Source of the DNA: an uncultured Acetatifactor sp.
GTDB taxonomy: Bacteria; Bacillota; Clostridia; Lachnospirales; Lachnospiraceae
Reading direction: 5' to 3'
Length of the DNA stretch: 35,521 bases
Assembly (NCBI GenBank): GCA_947625255.1
Contig: CANQNT010000037.1
Span: 1 to 35,521 of the forward strand
Of this stretch, positions 18,033 to 26,967 are shown piece after piece. The notes beneath the pieces are model-generated. The model did not search any database and was not told the origin of the DNA. It saw nothing but the letters and a program-made list of their open reading frames with translations. Positions within the stretch are counted from its first letter, which is position 1. Every line of letters starts with the position of its first letter. A program made the position numbers and the translations under genes.

Positions 18033-19573
18033 TCTGCAGCCCTCCCTCTACGGCTATTCATCAGCTTCATGGCGGCTTTCGCCTTAATCTTGCTCTGCTT
18101 GTGATAGCGGATCTCGGAGTAAATCACCGCCGCCACCAACGCAATAAAGAGCACCATGATGATCAGGAAATGACGCTCCAGCCACTCTCCCCGATAGCCA
18201 TTGTATGCTTTGGAATAGAACTTCCGGTTATTGCCCATCTTGAAGTAGTACATGGCAGTCTCATAATCCTCTTTCATCAGATAGTTCTTGCCGATGCCGC
18301 TGTAAGCAGCTTCATAATTGGCATTCAAAGTAAGGGCTTCTTCAAAACTGACCAGAGCCTCATCCCAGTCGCCGAAATAATAGCTTTCGTTTCCTTCCAG
18401 CACCGCGCGTCCGAAAGCGGTGGGTGTCAGAATATAAATATAATTCAAAGTGTCATCGGAGATGATCAGCTTATCACCCAGCCAGGCAATGCTGGTAGGG
18501 CTCTTAAATTCGCCTTTCAGGTTGCCCAGGCTGCCGAATGCGTTCAACAGCTCTCCGTCAAAATTATACAGGAAAATACGTCCCTTGGCGCGGTCCAGCA
18601 AGGCGTAGGTCCCGAAATCCGTCACCGCGATATCCACGAACTGGCTCCCTGTATCGCTGGAGCTCATGGTCCAGATATCACCGCGCACCATCGTATTTCC
18701 TTCCTGACGAAGCACATTCTCACCCTTGGAATTCAGGCGGAACACCATATCCGCGGCGGAAGAATCGTAAGTCACCGCCATAATAAAGCCTTCTCCGTCC
18801 AAAGTCACGTTGTTAAAAGCCGGGGCATAGACCTTTGCCATTTGCGCTTTCTGCTCATCACTGGCGATGGACTTCCAGAAATAATCGGTCAGGCTCACCA
18901 TAGGGGTATTCACACCGTAATAACCACTGAACTCGCCTTCCCTTGTCAGCTCCAGAATTCCTTCATAACTGGACTGCACCACCACATAGATACGATCCGC
19001 CAGATCCACCGCGATCTTCGAAGGAACAAATTGGGTCACGCCAATGAGCTCTTCCGGCGCGGTAATAATTCTAAGCAAACCATAGGTTTCCATATCCAGC
19101 ACCACGATCCGTTTGTTGCCGGTGTCCGCGATATAGATTTCCTGTTCCTTTTCATGAATAAATACACCCTCCGGTGCGTTGAGCATGATTTGATTGCCGT
19201 TTTCATCCAGAGCGATCGTGCCATCCACGGCACGTACCAGTCTTGTGGTAAATAACAGAGTCCCATCGCTGTCAAAAACATTCATACGACTCTCCGTTGT
19301 ATCAATCATAAAGATCCTGCCGTCATCGCTGGTACATACGTCATCCACGCTGGAAAGGGCCACCCCGCCCATGTTTTCCCTGGAAATAATGCGCTCCAGC
19401 TGGAACATGGCAGGACTTTCCTTGGCGTTGCCATGGAAATCATAGGTATATCCATCATATACATAGCTGCTTCCATCAGAGGCCTGCGCCTGCATGGGAA
19501 GCGTAAGAATCATCGTAAAGCATAAACACAGCATAAGGAGACCGCTGAAAATATTTCTTATCCGTTTCTTCAT
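18029..19573 (-). CDS. Membrane-anchored beta-propeller (NHL-like) and TPR protein
   Basis: The 514-residue protein has a signal peptide (residues 1-31, ending MQAQA), an NHL-like six-bladed propeller region (about 50-385; repeated strings such as VDDVCTSDDGRIFMIDTTES and EIYIADTGNKRIVVLDMETY), two TPR units (about 389-460; GDWDEALVSFEEALTLNANY, EDYETAMYYFKMGN), one membrane segment (about 468-484) and a basic cytoplasmic tail. The propeller and TPR thus face outward. An upstream extension of the frame to 19642 is rejected because AGGAGG (19585-19580) lies 6 nt before the ATG at 19573. The gene is 10 bp after a permease gene. Propellers and TPRs are binding scaffolds, so a docking role for a surface glycan machine is an inference. 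Confidence 0.8.
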   Translation of the reverse strand: MKKRIRNIFSGLLMLCLCFTMILTLPMQAQASDGSSYVYDGYTYDFHGNAKESPAMFQLERIISRENMGGVALSSVDDVCTSDDGRIFMIDTTESRMNVFDSDGTLLFTTRLVRAVDGTIALDENGNQIMLNAPEGVFIHEKEQEIYIADTGNKRIVVLDMETYGLLRIITAPEELIGVTQFVPSKIAVDLADRIYVVVQSSYEGILELTREGEFSGYYGVNTPMVSLTDYFWKSIASDEQKAQMAKVYAPAFNNVTLDGEGFIMAVTYDSSAADMVFRLNSKGENVLRQEGNTMVRGDIWTMSSSDTGSQFVDIAVTDFGTYALLDRAKGRIFLYNFDGELLNAFGSLGNLKGEFKSPTSIAWLGDKLIISDDTLNYIYILTPTAFGRAVLEGNESYYFGDWDEALVSFEEALTLNANYEAAYSGIGKNYLMKEDYETAMYYFKMGNNRKFYSKAYNGYRGEWLERHFLIIMVLFIALVAAVIYSEIRYHKQSKIKAKAAMKLMNSRRGRAAE

Positions 19574-19583
19574 CCTGCGCCTC

Positions 19584-20471
19584 CTATCCCTTGATACCGG
19601 ACGTAGCCATGGTCTCGATAACATTGCTCTGGGAGAACACAAATACGCCGATAGGTACGATCAGCATGAGCAGTGAAACCGCACTGGCAACACCGGTTCT
19701 GGAGATACCGCCGCTGACCAGCTGGGAAAGCACGTAGCTCAAGGGTTTCAATTCCTCCGAATAAATGAACACGCCGCCTGTAGTTCCCCACATCTGTTGG
19801 AAAGACAGAATCACCAACGTGATCCATGCCGGTTTACACAGGGGCATCACTACCTTAAAAAAGATACCGAGCTCCGAAGCGCCGTCAATCTTCGCCGCCT
19901 CCAGCATATCATCGGGTACCTGCACCATGAAGTTCTTCATAAGGTATAAGCCCAGGGTGCCGCCCACCGCAGGCAGAATCACCGCCCAATAGGTATCCAC
20001 AATGCCCAGAGCGCTCATAATCAGGTAGTTCGGGATTGCGGTTACAGATGTATTGAACATCAGGGCGTACACAATGATGTTGCTCATCACCTTAGAGCCG
20101 GGAAATTCATATTTTGCCAGCGGATATGCCGCCAGAGATCCCAGCATCACCGTGCCGAAAGTGCCCAGCCCCGTGATCACCAACGTATTAAAAACATACC
20201 TGGAAAGCGGCACTGTAAAATCCTCGATAATGGAAGCCAGATCGAAGAAATTATCCAGAGTGGGATTTTCCACGGTCAGCCTGGGCGGATACATGAAAAT
20301 CTCGGAAAACGGTTTAAACGCGCTGGTCAGGGTATACAAAAGCGGGAAAAGGCTGAAAATACCGAAGAAGCCCAGCACCAGGATCAGCACCAGGTCGCCG
20401 CCGATGCTGCGGTTGCGCCGTTTAAACTTTCTGCGATAATACCAATTCTTAACAAATGCAATCACCTTCAT
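19584..20471 (-). CDS. Carbohydrate ABC transporter permease (CUT1, MalG/AraQ type)
   Basis: The 295-residue MalG-like permease has six membrane segments (first about 25-47, LVLILVLGFFGIFSLFPLLY) and an EAA loop (AAKIDGASELGIFFKVVMP). Two start codons are possible: the ATG at 20477 is only 1 nt from GGAGG, while the ATG at 20471 has a normal 7-nt spacing and is preferred. The ribosome-binding site overlaps the stop of the partner permease gene. It pairs with that gene and serves the solute-binding protein encoded upstream. Confidence 0.92.
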   Translation of the reverse strand: MKVIAFVKNWYYRRKFKRRNRSIGGDLVLILVLGFFGIFSLFPLLYTLTSAFKPFSEIFMYPPRLTVENPTLDNFFDLASIIEDFTVPLSRYVFNTLVITGLGTFGTVMLGSLAAYPLAKYEFPGSKVMSNIIVYALMFNTSVTAIPNYLIMSALGIVDTYWAVILPAVGGTLGLYLMKNFMVQVPDDMLEAAKIDGASELGIFFKVVMPLCKPAWITLVILSFQQMWGTTGGVFIYSEELKPLSYVLSQLVSGGISRTGVASAVSLLMLIVPIGVFVFSQSNVIETMATSGIKG

Positions 20472-20483
20472 CCTCATCCCTCC

Positions 20484-21386
20484 TTAACCAAGCTTCCTCA
20501 AGAGCTTCTGCACAATGATATTGCAGAAAAGCATGATGAAGAAGAGAATCACGGCTATGGTACAGGCATAGCCCAGTTCATATCTCACATTGCCAAAGTC
20601 ATGCAGATGGGTCAGAATTGTATGTCCGGCATAACTGACGGACGGGAACCCCACCAGGTCAATGGACAACTGGGATACCGACAAGGAACTGGTGATCTGC
20701 ATCACCGCCCCGAACATCAGCTGCGGCTTCATGGACGGAAGGATGATGTACCAAAGCTCCTGCCAGCGGTTCTTAATACCTTCCACACTGCCGGCCTCCA
20801 GCAGAGACTTATCCAGACTCTGGAAACCCGCAATAAAGGTCAGGAAACTGACCCCCAGGCTCAGCCACAACTGCACAATGATCAAAATCGGCATGATGTA
20901 TTCCTTTGTCACCAGCCAGGTCACGGCCTCCCTGATAATGCCGAGCTTCAACAGCCAGGCATTGACCCAGCCATAGGAATCCGAGGAAAGCAGAAGCTTC
21001 CATACCAGGTAAGCGTTGCCGGAAATGGACGGGGCGTAGAACACCAGGGTCATGATGGCCCTGGGAATTCTGGGCAGGTCATTGACCATCCAGGCAAACA
21101 GGAAACACATCATATAGCTGACAGGTCCGGTGATAATGGCGAAAAACAATGTGTTTTTTATGGCCGTCAGGAAGATCGGGTCATACACGATCAGCTTAAT
21201 ATAGTTCTCCAGGCCCACGAAGTCCGGCATTTCTACCATATTAAAGCTGGTAAAGCTCAGGAATATAGCTACCAATACAGGAAGCAGGGTGAACACAATG
21301 AAAATGAGGGCAAAGGGCGCGATCATCAGATATTTGTACTTATGTTTCTTCCAGACCATTGCAAAGGAACCTTTTTTGCCTGCCAT
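20484..21386 (-). CDS. Carbohydrate ABC transporter permease (CUT1, MalF/LplB type)
   Basis: The 300-residue MalF-like permease has six membrane segments (first about 17-40, YLMIAPFALIFIVFTLLPVL) and an EAA-type loop (EAGSVEGIKNRWQELWYIIL, then PSMKP). The ATG at 21386 is chosen because AAAGGAGG (21400-21393) is 6 nt upstream; the frame is open to 21443 but that part overlaps the preceding gene. The start lies 1 bp beyond the stop of the large solute-binding protein gene, so the two are coupled. Confidence 0.92.
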   Translation of the reverse strand: MAGKKGSFAMVWKKHKYKYLMIAPFALIFIVFTLLPVLVAIFLSFTSFNMVEMPDFVGLENYIKLIVYDPIFLTAIKNTLFFAIITGPVSYMMCFLFAWMVNDLPRIPRAIMTLVFYAPSISGNAYLVWKLLLSSDSYGWVNAWLLKLGIIREAVTWLVTKEYIMPILIIVQLWLSLGVSFLTFIAGFQSLDKSLLEAGSVEGIKNRWQELWYIILPSMKPQLMFGAVMQITSSLSVSQLSIDLVGFPSVSYAGHTILTHLHDFGNVRYELGYACTIAVILFFIMLFCNIIVQKLLRKLG

Positions 21387-21387
21387 C

Positions 21388-24318
21388 TTAATCCTCCTTT
21401 CCGGTAAGCCTTGACAGATGCAGCTCTTCACGTTTCCTATCAAGTTCCTCGTTGATATCCTTAATGTTCAGATACAGAGTTTCTCTCGGATTCGCATGAT
21501 CAGACACCACATCATTGAAAGCATACTGTACCATACGGGTAGTCATATAGTTGCCCGGAACCGCGGGAATTCCCGTGGTACTCTCAAACTGTCCCAAAAG
21601 GCTTTCCAGTTCCGTATTGCTCCAGGGAAGCTGCTTCAATACTTCCGGATCAGCCGCCGCATATCTGGCGCTGGTTCCCATCAGGGCTTCCAGAGCGTTT
21701 GCAAAGTCAAGCTGGGTCTCCGTACCGGTCCACCATTTCACAAATTCCCAGGAAGCTTCGGGAGCGTCCGTGGCAGCCATGATAATGGACTGCACCGTGT
21801 CTACCACAAAGGTATTGTTGATGGTCCCATCCTCCCGCAGCGTTCCCGGCAGCGGATGGAAGCTCCAAAGTCCCTTAATCTCCGGTGCAAAAATCTCCAG
21901 GGCGTTGAACATCGTATAGTTGATCACGCCCACAGGCACTTCACCGGTGCGGAAACGGTTCGCGAAGTCAATCTGCACATCCAGACCATAGCTGGTATAG
22001 AAATCCGTGTAATCCTTGAAAGCGGACATCGCCGCATCAGAAGCCAGACCGCTTTCAATGCCGTAATCATTGCCCTCTCCCAGATAGACATCGCCGCCGT
22101 TCTGGAAGACAAAGGACTGATACAGGTGCATATTATAATCAATGGAAGTGCCGATCAAAGAATTCTCCGTCTGCTGGATATTGGGTATATATACGTTATA
22201 ATTATTCTTCTGAAGTTCGGGAATCATTTCCAGAAGCTCCGTCCAGGTCTTCGGGACCTCAAGCCCCAGCTCATCCAAAATATCATCCCTGGTGAACAGC
22301 ATCATAAATGTGGTCTGTTCCGGGATTCCATAGACGCCGCCCTGGAAAGAAGCGGAATCAATAGAGCTCTGGTAGAAGCGCCCTGTCGCCTCCGCGAAGC
22401 CGTCCAGCTTTGAGAGATCCAGGATAGCGTTCCTCATCGCGAAGTCTTGTACCGTACCCTGTCCCAGACCGATTACCACGTCAGGACCGTTGCCGGCCAA
22501 AGCGGCACGCAAAACCACGTCTACGGGAATCAGCTGCAGGTTCACAGAGATATCGGTCTTCGGAGCAAAATCCTCATCAATCATGTTCTGAATCATCTGC
22601 GCCTGCTCTCTGCCGTAGGAGGCAAGCCATACCTTGATCCCATCATCTCCGCCATCCACATCCGCCGAAATCTGACTGTTCTTAATGACAAAGGTGGAAA
22701 AGAAACGAACCGTCCCATACCATACACTGGAAAGGAAGGATTCTTTCACGCGAGGCAGCTCTCCTCCCGCCGGCGACAAGACGATATAGTCAACCTCTAA
22801 GGGCATATCCGCCACGTTCACAAGCCAGGTACCCAGGGCCGAAATATTGTTCTTAAGCTGGTTCAGCTCCTCTGTCACGCTCTCCGGGTCCTCCGCAAGC
22901 CTCTCCGCTTCCAGCGCCATTTTCTCAAGCAGGGTAGTATTCTCACCTTTTTCACCGGTGATCGCGACGATTTCGTCCACGATCTGCGCAAGCACCGAAG
23001 CCTGTTCTCCCATTTTTTCCTTGAAATCAGGAATATTTCTCACAATTTCATAATCAATAAACCTGCTGGGCGCCTGACCAGTAAGCTGCACCACCTCCAG
23101 ATACAGCTTGTTCAGGCTGCTCATGCTCTCTTCTACCCGGGTAATAATGCTTCCCATGGGACCCATCACATTTTCCAGAGTTATGGCATTATTTCCTGCC
23201 TTCAGATGAAAAAGATAAGGACTCCCATCCTCTTTTGCCACCGTATAATGATTCATATCCGACTGATAAGTGAAACCAACCGACATCATCTCTTCATAGG
23301 GAACCTCACCATTTATGTAAAGTCTGCGGTAGCTGGTGACACCCCTGTTGGTATTCTGTCGGCCCTTGAATGTCAGCTCATACAGGCCCTCTTCCTCCAC
23401 GGACACATTCCAGGTGATAGAATCCCCCGGCTTGGACCAGTTCTCCGCGCCGATGGTATTATAGTTAATATAGTAGGGATGATAAGGCTCCAACAGGCTG
23501 TCGGAATAGTTTTTCTGTATGTTGATCGCAGAAGAACTCTTGATAATATCCGTCGTGATCCCTTCCCTGCGTTCCGCCTGACCGATCAGGACCTGACCAT
23601 TATACTCGCCATACTCTGCACTCAGGGCGCTTATCGCGTCTTCATAGGAAGGAAGCGCTTCTTTCGCGCAGAAAGTCAGGGAGGTAAACTCCAGGGGCTC
23701 CTTGATCGCCTCGAAGCTAATCGTGTGGCTGCCCGCTTCCAGGTAGAAGAGCAGAGGTTCGTTGTTCCTCCTCTGATAATCCTCCACAAACCAGTCAGTT
23801 TGGGCATAAACCTCCAGACTTTCCGGGCGGATCTCATTATGGTTCTTGACTTTGATTTCCCCGTCAGTCCAATACCGGCTGATTACCACCTGAGATAATG
23901 CCTCATAGGGGATCTCGCCGTCAATGTAAATCTTTCTCTGTACATCACTCGTTGTGCCGGGAAGCGTCAGATATCCCAGCTTAAGATGATAGAAACCGCT
24001 CTCCGGCACTCGAAAGCTCCAGGTGATGGTTCCCAGATCCTCCGTTATGATCCCCTGCTCTCCAGCGTAAGCAGTAAGATCATCCGAGCCCTTATAGCCT
24101 GCCAGGTCGATTTCTATGGTTTCCCCTGACAGAACGCCTTCATAGCCGTGCGCCTCCAAATACTTCTGATAGCTTTCCTCATAGGAAATGGCGCCTGACT
24201 TGGGGACAGCATATTTTATCTGGGCCCTGCTGTTTTGAAACAATACCAACACAAGCAGGAGTATGACGGCCACCGCTGCAGCGCAGGCGATAATCTTCTT
24301 CATTTTGCCAAGTTTCAT
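21388..24318 (-). CDS. Solute-binding protein with two N-terminal beta-sandwich domains
   Basis: The 976-residue protein is more than twice the usual length of a CUT1 binding protein. It has an N-terminal membrane segment (about 8-27) without a lipobox, then two related beta-sandwich domains (about 65-220 and 290-400). The duplication is plain: ITWSFRVPESGFYHLKLGY, then IYIDGEIPYE, against ITWNVSVEEEGLYELTFKG, then LYINGEVPYE. A helical linker (about 400-505) leads to a type 1 extracellular binding domain (about 555-950; GNGPDVVIGLG, GVYGIPEQTTFMMLFTRDDI). The sandwiches look like carbohydrate-binding modules. The ATG at 24318 is preferred over 24324 because GAGAGG is 7 nt from it. The membrane segment would make it an anchored receptor for the permease pair that follows. 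Confidence 0.85.
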   Translation of the reverse strand: MKLGKMKKIIACAAAVAVILLLVLVLFQNSRAQIKYAVPKSGAISYEESYQKYLEAHGYEGVLSGETIEIDLAGYKGSDDLTAYAGEQGIITEDLGTITWSFRVPESGFYHLKLGYLTLPGTTSDVQRKIYIDGEIPYEALSQVVISRYWTDGEIKVKNHNEIRPESLEVYAQTDWFVEDYQRRNNEPLLFYLEAGSHTISFEAIKEPLEFTSLTFCAKEALPSYEDAISALSAEYGEYNGQVLIGQAERREGITTDIIKSSSAINIQKNYSDSLLEPYHPYYINYNTIGAENWSKPGDSITWNVSVEEEGLYELTFKGRQNTNRGVTSYRRLYINGEVPYEEMMSVGFTYQSDMNHYTVAKEDGSPYLFHLKAGNNAITLENVMGPMGSIITRVEESMSSLNKLYLEVVQLTGQAPSRFIDYEIVRNIPDFKEKMGEQASVLAQIVDEIVAITGEKGENTTLLEKMALEAERLAEDPESVTEELNQLKNNISALGTWLVNVADMPLEVDYIVLSPAGGELPRVKESFLSSVWYGTVRFFSTFVIKNSQISADVDGGDDGIKVWLASYGREQAQMIQNMIDEDFAPKTDISVNLQLIPVDVVLRAALAGNGPDVVIGLGQGTVQDFAMRNAILDLSKLDGFAEATGRFYQSSIDSASFQGGVYGIPEQTTFMMLFTRDDILDELGLEVPKTWTELLEMIPELQKNNYNVYIPNIQQTENSLIGTSIDYNMHLYQSFVFQNGGDVYLGEGNDYGIESGLASDAAMSAFKDYTDFYTSYGLDVQIDFANRFRTGEVPVGVINYTMFNALEIFAPEIKGLWSFHPLPGTLREDGTINNTFVVDTVQSIIMAATDAPEASWEFVKWWTGTETQLDFANALEALMGTSARYAAADPEVLKQLPWSNTELESLLGQFESTTGIPAVPGNYMTTRMVQYAFNDVVSDHANPRETLYLNIKDINEELDRKREELHLSRLTGKED

Positions 24319-24353
24319 AAGCATACCTCTCTAAAATTTTGCCCCAATGAAGC

Positions 24354-24385
24354 AAAAAGGGCAGGAGGCTCTTCGCCGCCTGCCC
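24354..24385 (-). terminator. Intercistronic intrinsic terminator
   Basis: The stem GGGCAGG/CCTGCCC (24359-24365 with 24379-24385) continues inside with GGC/GCC past one mismatch, and on the minus strand is followed by TTTTT. It lies between the first binding-protein gene (ends 24464) and the second (starts 24318). It probably reduces transcription of the downstream genes relative to the lipoprotein. Confidence 0.85.
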
Positions 24386-24463
24386 TGATTTACCGCTATT
24401 TTTTTGTAATCGGGCTTTTGTTATTCCGCAGCCCTCTATTCTGCGGTTTTGATCATTCTGCCT

Positions 24464-26560
24464 TTATTCGGATACAACAGTAATATCAACCGTAACCTCG
24501 GCAGCATTGCCCGCATAGTCCGTCACTGTCAGCTTCACAGAATAGGTGCCGGGCGTGGTAGTATCCAAGGTGGAAAGGTCCGCTGTTACATTGCTCTTAA
24601 CATCAATGCCATCTGTATCTGTGGCGGACGCAAGGAAACTGGTCCAGTCGATGTCGGCAGTATTGGCATTCAGGCTCACGTTGTGATCGCCCTCTGTCAC
24701 TTCCACTGTAGGAGCCGTCTTGTTATCAGGATCGTATACCACAACCTTGATGGACTTGGAACCCTCGTTGTCGGAAGCATCCTTCACGGCCGCCTTTACC
24801 GCATCATTGTATTCACCGGCCTTGGCCAGATCCAGCTCTTCGCTTACAGTGATATTGTCAGCGGTTACAGCGATTGTGCCGTCCACGGAATCCTCTGCCG
24901 TGAAATACTGTGTCCAGTCAACATCGGTCGTGCCCACAGTCAGGACCACCGTATCGGCCTCTACCTTGGGAGCCTGGTTATCATGTACTTCGTCGGTCTT
25001 TAAGATTGCCGCAATATTGTCCGTTACGTTGGTCAGATCGGTCAGGTTCTGCTTAATCGCCACATCATAGGAAGGCATACCCTCCAATCCATAGAAAGAC
25101 TTGCCCAGGATCGCTTCCCAGTTGCCATCCCACAGGCCCATCAGATTTGCATAGTTGGTATTGGTATGGTTCAAAACGTACGTGAAACAATCCACGATAG
25201 AATCGCCATAGGTCTCGTTGTAAATATCTACACCCCATCCTACCAGCGTGGACTGTGCGGACTGAGCGTTGTACTCAGCGATGGTTTCAACACCGCCAAG
25301 GGCTTTGTAATAGGTCTGCCAGTAAAGGATATAGGTTTTCAGCGCAAGCTCGGTCTTCTCAGGGCTGACACCCTTAAGGACGGCCACGCTGTTGCCGCCA
25401 TTGGTGCTCTGCATATACTCATCACTGTCCATCTCCACATCATCCGGTCTCGGCCAGGGAATAACGGCAATGTTCTGGTTCCTATCGGCACACTGAGAGG
25501 CTTCCCAGTTGATCAGCCAGTTTGCGCAGTCAGTGAACACGGTAGCGCCCAGGCCAAAGTCTCCGCTTCCACGGGTCCACTCGGGAGTAAATCCGTCATC
25601 ATACAGGCCGCAGTCTTTCAGAAGATCCGCATCCATCAGATCCTTTACAAACTGAACCGCCTCAATCGCCTCATCCGAATCAGCGGTCACACCACCGTTG
25701 AAAATACCCGTGCCATTGGAATGCATCGCGGCCAGCGCGGCATAACGATGGTCAGTCTCATAAGCCTGAACAAACTCATAAACACCGCCGTCCGGAGCAG
25801 CTACGTTTGCGTAGTAAGCCTGAACGGTCTCCAGATAGCTGCGGAACCTGCTCCAGGTCCACTCGCCGTTTAAGAACAAATCCATGGGATAAATGGTTTT
25901 GCCATTCTCATCCTTAAGTCCGGGAACCTCTTCCAGCATGGTCAGGTTCACTACCAAAGGGAAGTTGGTTACCTGAGGAGTCTCATTGTTTAACAGATAA
26001 TAGCCGCCAAACAAAGAATTCTTCAGCATCCATGCGTTCTCTTCATCCTCGAACAGATATGTATAAGCGCTCAGATCCTGCAAAACGTTCTGGGAAAGAA
26101 TGGTAGGCTCAACGCCGCCCCACAGAAGCGCCAGGTCTACAATAGGATCCCCTGCCAGAACACTGGTCATCAGATCGGTTGTAACATCATTGGGATACTG
26201 CAAAAACTCGATGTCGACATTATACGCTTCCTTTACTGCCGCCAAAGCGGTAAGAGCCGCCTGCCTCTTGGACTCTTCCATGGTATACTCACCGGTCACA
26301 TCATCCGTGTGGTTCGGATCCAAATCATTGATCCAGTGGGTACCATAACGGATCACAACGGGCTCAGCGGGAACCTCTTCAGAGGACTGTACAGAAGACT
26401 CCTCGGGTGCGGAAGACTCCACCCCAGAAGCACTGGAACCGGGAGTACTGGAACTGCCGGACGATGACGGGGTGGAACTTTCGCTACTGCCCTGGCCGCA
26501 AGCTGCCAAAGAAAGAACCATCGCCGCACTCAAAAGAATTGCTAAAACTTTCTTTTTCAT
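24464..26560 (-). CDS. Solute-binding lipoprotein with C-terminal Ig-like domains
   Basis: The 698-residue protein has a lipoprotein signal (LSLAAC, Cys21), a Ser/Pro/Glu-rich linker (22-68) and an extracellular solute-binding domain (about 69-520; LAGDPIVDLALLWGG, NGEWTWSRFRSYLETVQAYY, MQSTNGGNSVAVLKG). Residues 527-698 add two Ig-like domains of the DUF5011/HYR type (APKVEADTVVLTVG, and a second starting near APTVEVTEG and ending TVTDYAGNAAEVTVDITV). Such tails are unusual on binding proteins. The start has AGGAGG just upstream. It is the first gene after the operon promoter and is set apart from the rest by a terminator, as expected for a receptor made in excess. Confidence 0.88.
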   Translation of the reverse strand: MKKKVLAILLSAAMVLSLAACGQGSSESSTPSSSGSSSTPGSSASGVESSAPEESSVQSSEEVPAEPVVIRYGTHWINDLDPNHTDDVTGEYTMEESKRQAALTALAAVKEAYNVDIEFLQYPNDVTTDLMTSVLAGDPIVDLALLWGGVEPTILSQNVLQDLSAYTYLFEDEENAWMLKNSLFGGYYLLNNETPQVTNFPLVVNLTMLEEVPGLKDENGKTIYPMDLFLNGEWTWSRFRSYLETVQAYYANVAAPDGGVYEFVQAYETDHRYAALAAMHSNGTGIFNGGVTADSDEAIEAVQFVKDLMDADLLKDCGLYDDGFTPEWTRGSGDFGLGATVFTDCANWLINWEASQCADRNQNIAVIPWPRPDDVEMDSDEYMQSTNGGNSVAVLKGVSPEKTELALKTYILYWQTYYKALGGVETIAEYNAQSAQSTLVGWGVDIYNETYGDSIVDCFTYVLNHTNTNYANLMGLWDGNWEAILGKSFYGLEGMPSYDVAIKQNLTDLTNVTDNIAAILKTDEVHDNQAPKVEADTVVLTVGTTDVDWTQYFTAEDSVDGTIAVTADNITVSEELDLAKAGEYNDAVKAAVKDASDNEGSKSIKVVVYDPDNKTAPTVEVTEGDHNVSLNANTADIDWTSFLASATDTDGIDVKSNVTADLSTLDTTTPGTYSVKLTVTDYAGNAAEVTVDITVVSE

Positions 26561-26613
26561 TTTCTTCCTCCTATATTATTTAATTATGCGAACTTTCGCC
26601 CACGTTCTAGGTA

Positions 26614-26637
26614 TTTCAATAGTTGAAACCCATTTCA
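26614..26637. promoter_or_regulatory. Overlapping inverted repeats, candidate operator
   Basis: On the plus strand TTTCAA-TAG-TTGAAA (26614-26628) shares its right arm with TGAAA-CCCA-TTTCA (26624-26637). The pair lies at about +2 to +26 relative to the predicted transcription start, where a repressor would block the operon. The neighbouring LacI-type protein is the likely binder. Confidence 0.45.
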
Positions 26638-26645
26638 TATAAAGA

Positions 26646-26674
26646 ATCATAGTCATTTTCCCCTTATTTGTCAA
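26646..26674 (-). promoter_or_regulatory. SigA-type promoter of the glycan-uptake operon
   Basis: On the minus strand a perfect -35 TTGACA (26674-26669) is 17 bp from -10 TATGAT (26651-26646). Transcription should start near 26639, about 80 nt before the first gene. Confidence 0.8.
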
Positions 26675-26771
26675 TAACAAAATAGTAATTTGTACAATTT
26701 CTTTTGCGTTTTTGCTTTTTTTTGTGCGCTTTTACTTCCTTAATTTTATATTTTCTTTATTTTTTTCAAAA

Positions 26772-26788
26772 CAGGGAAAGAGGCCCTG
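26772..26788 (-). terminator. Weak candidate terminator of the LacI-family gene
   Basis: CAGGG/CCCTG form a 5-bp stem with a 7-nt loop and are followed on the minus strand by TTTTG. It lies 180 bp beyond the stop codon, so the assignment is tentative. Confidence 0.35.
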
Positions 26789-26967
26789 CCCGTTACAGAA
26801 AAAATCCAAATTTCTCCGTTTGATTTTTAGAAATCGGTTTCATATTGGCGCATAAAAACAGCCAGGCGGCAGGTTCCCATGCCCACGCCAGACCCGGCAT
26901 TATCCTTGCAGATACATCTTGTTCTTGGTCCACACCCCTTTTCCACAGGGTATCTTGCTTCTTTGTT

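Larger units (their letters stand above)
26561..26967. other. Regulatory intergenic region upstream of the glycan operon
   Basis: This 407-bp gap holds the operon promoter (26646-26674), two overlapping inverted repeats (26614-26637), a very T-rich tract on the plus strand (26700-26767) and a weak terminator for the LacI-type gene (26772-26788). From 26790 to 26967 I see no gene that I can support. Confidence 0.6.

Noticed and set aside
18101..19255. A 384-codon open frame on the plus strand
   Set aside because: It lies opposite the propeller/TPR gene and has no start signal; the minus-strand protein has a signal peptide, domains and a membrane segment.
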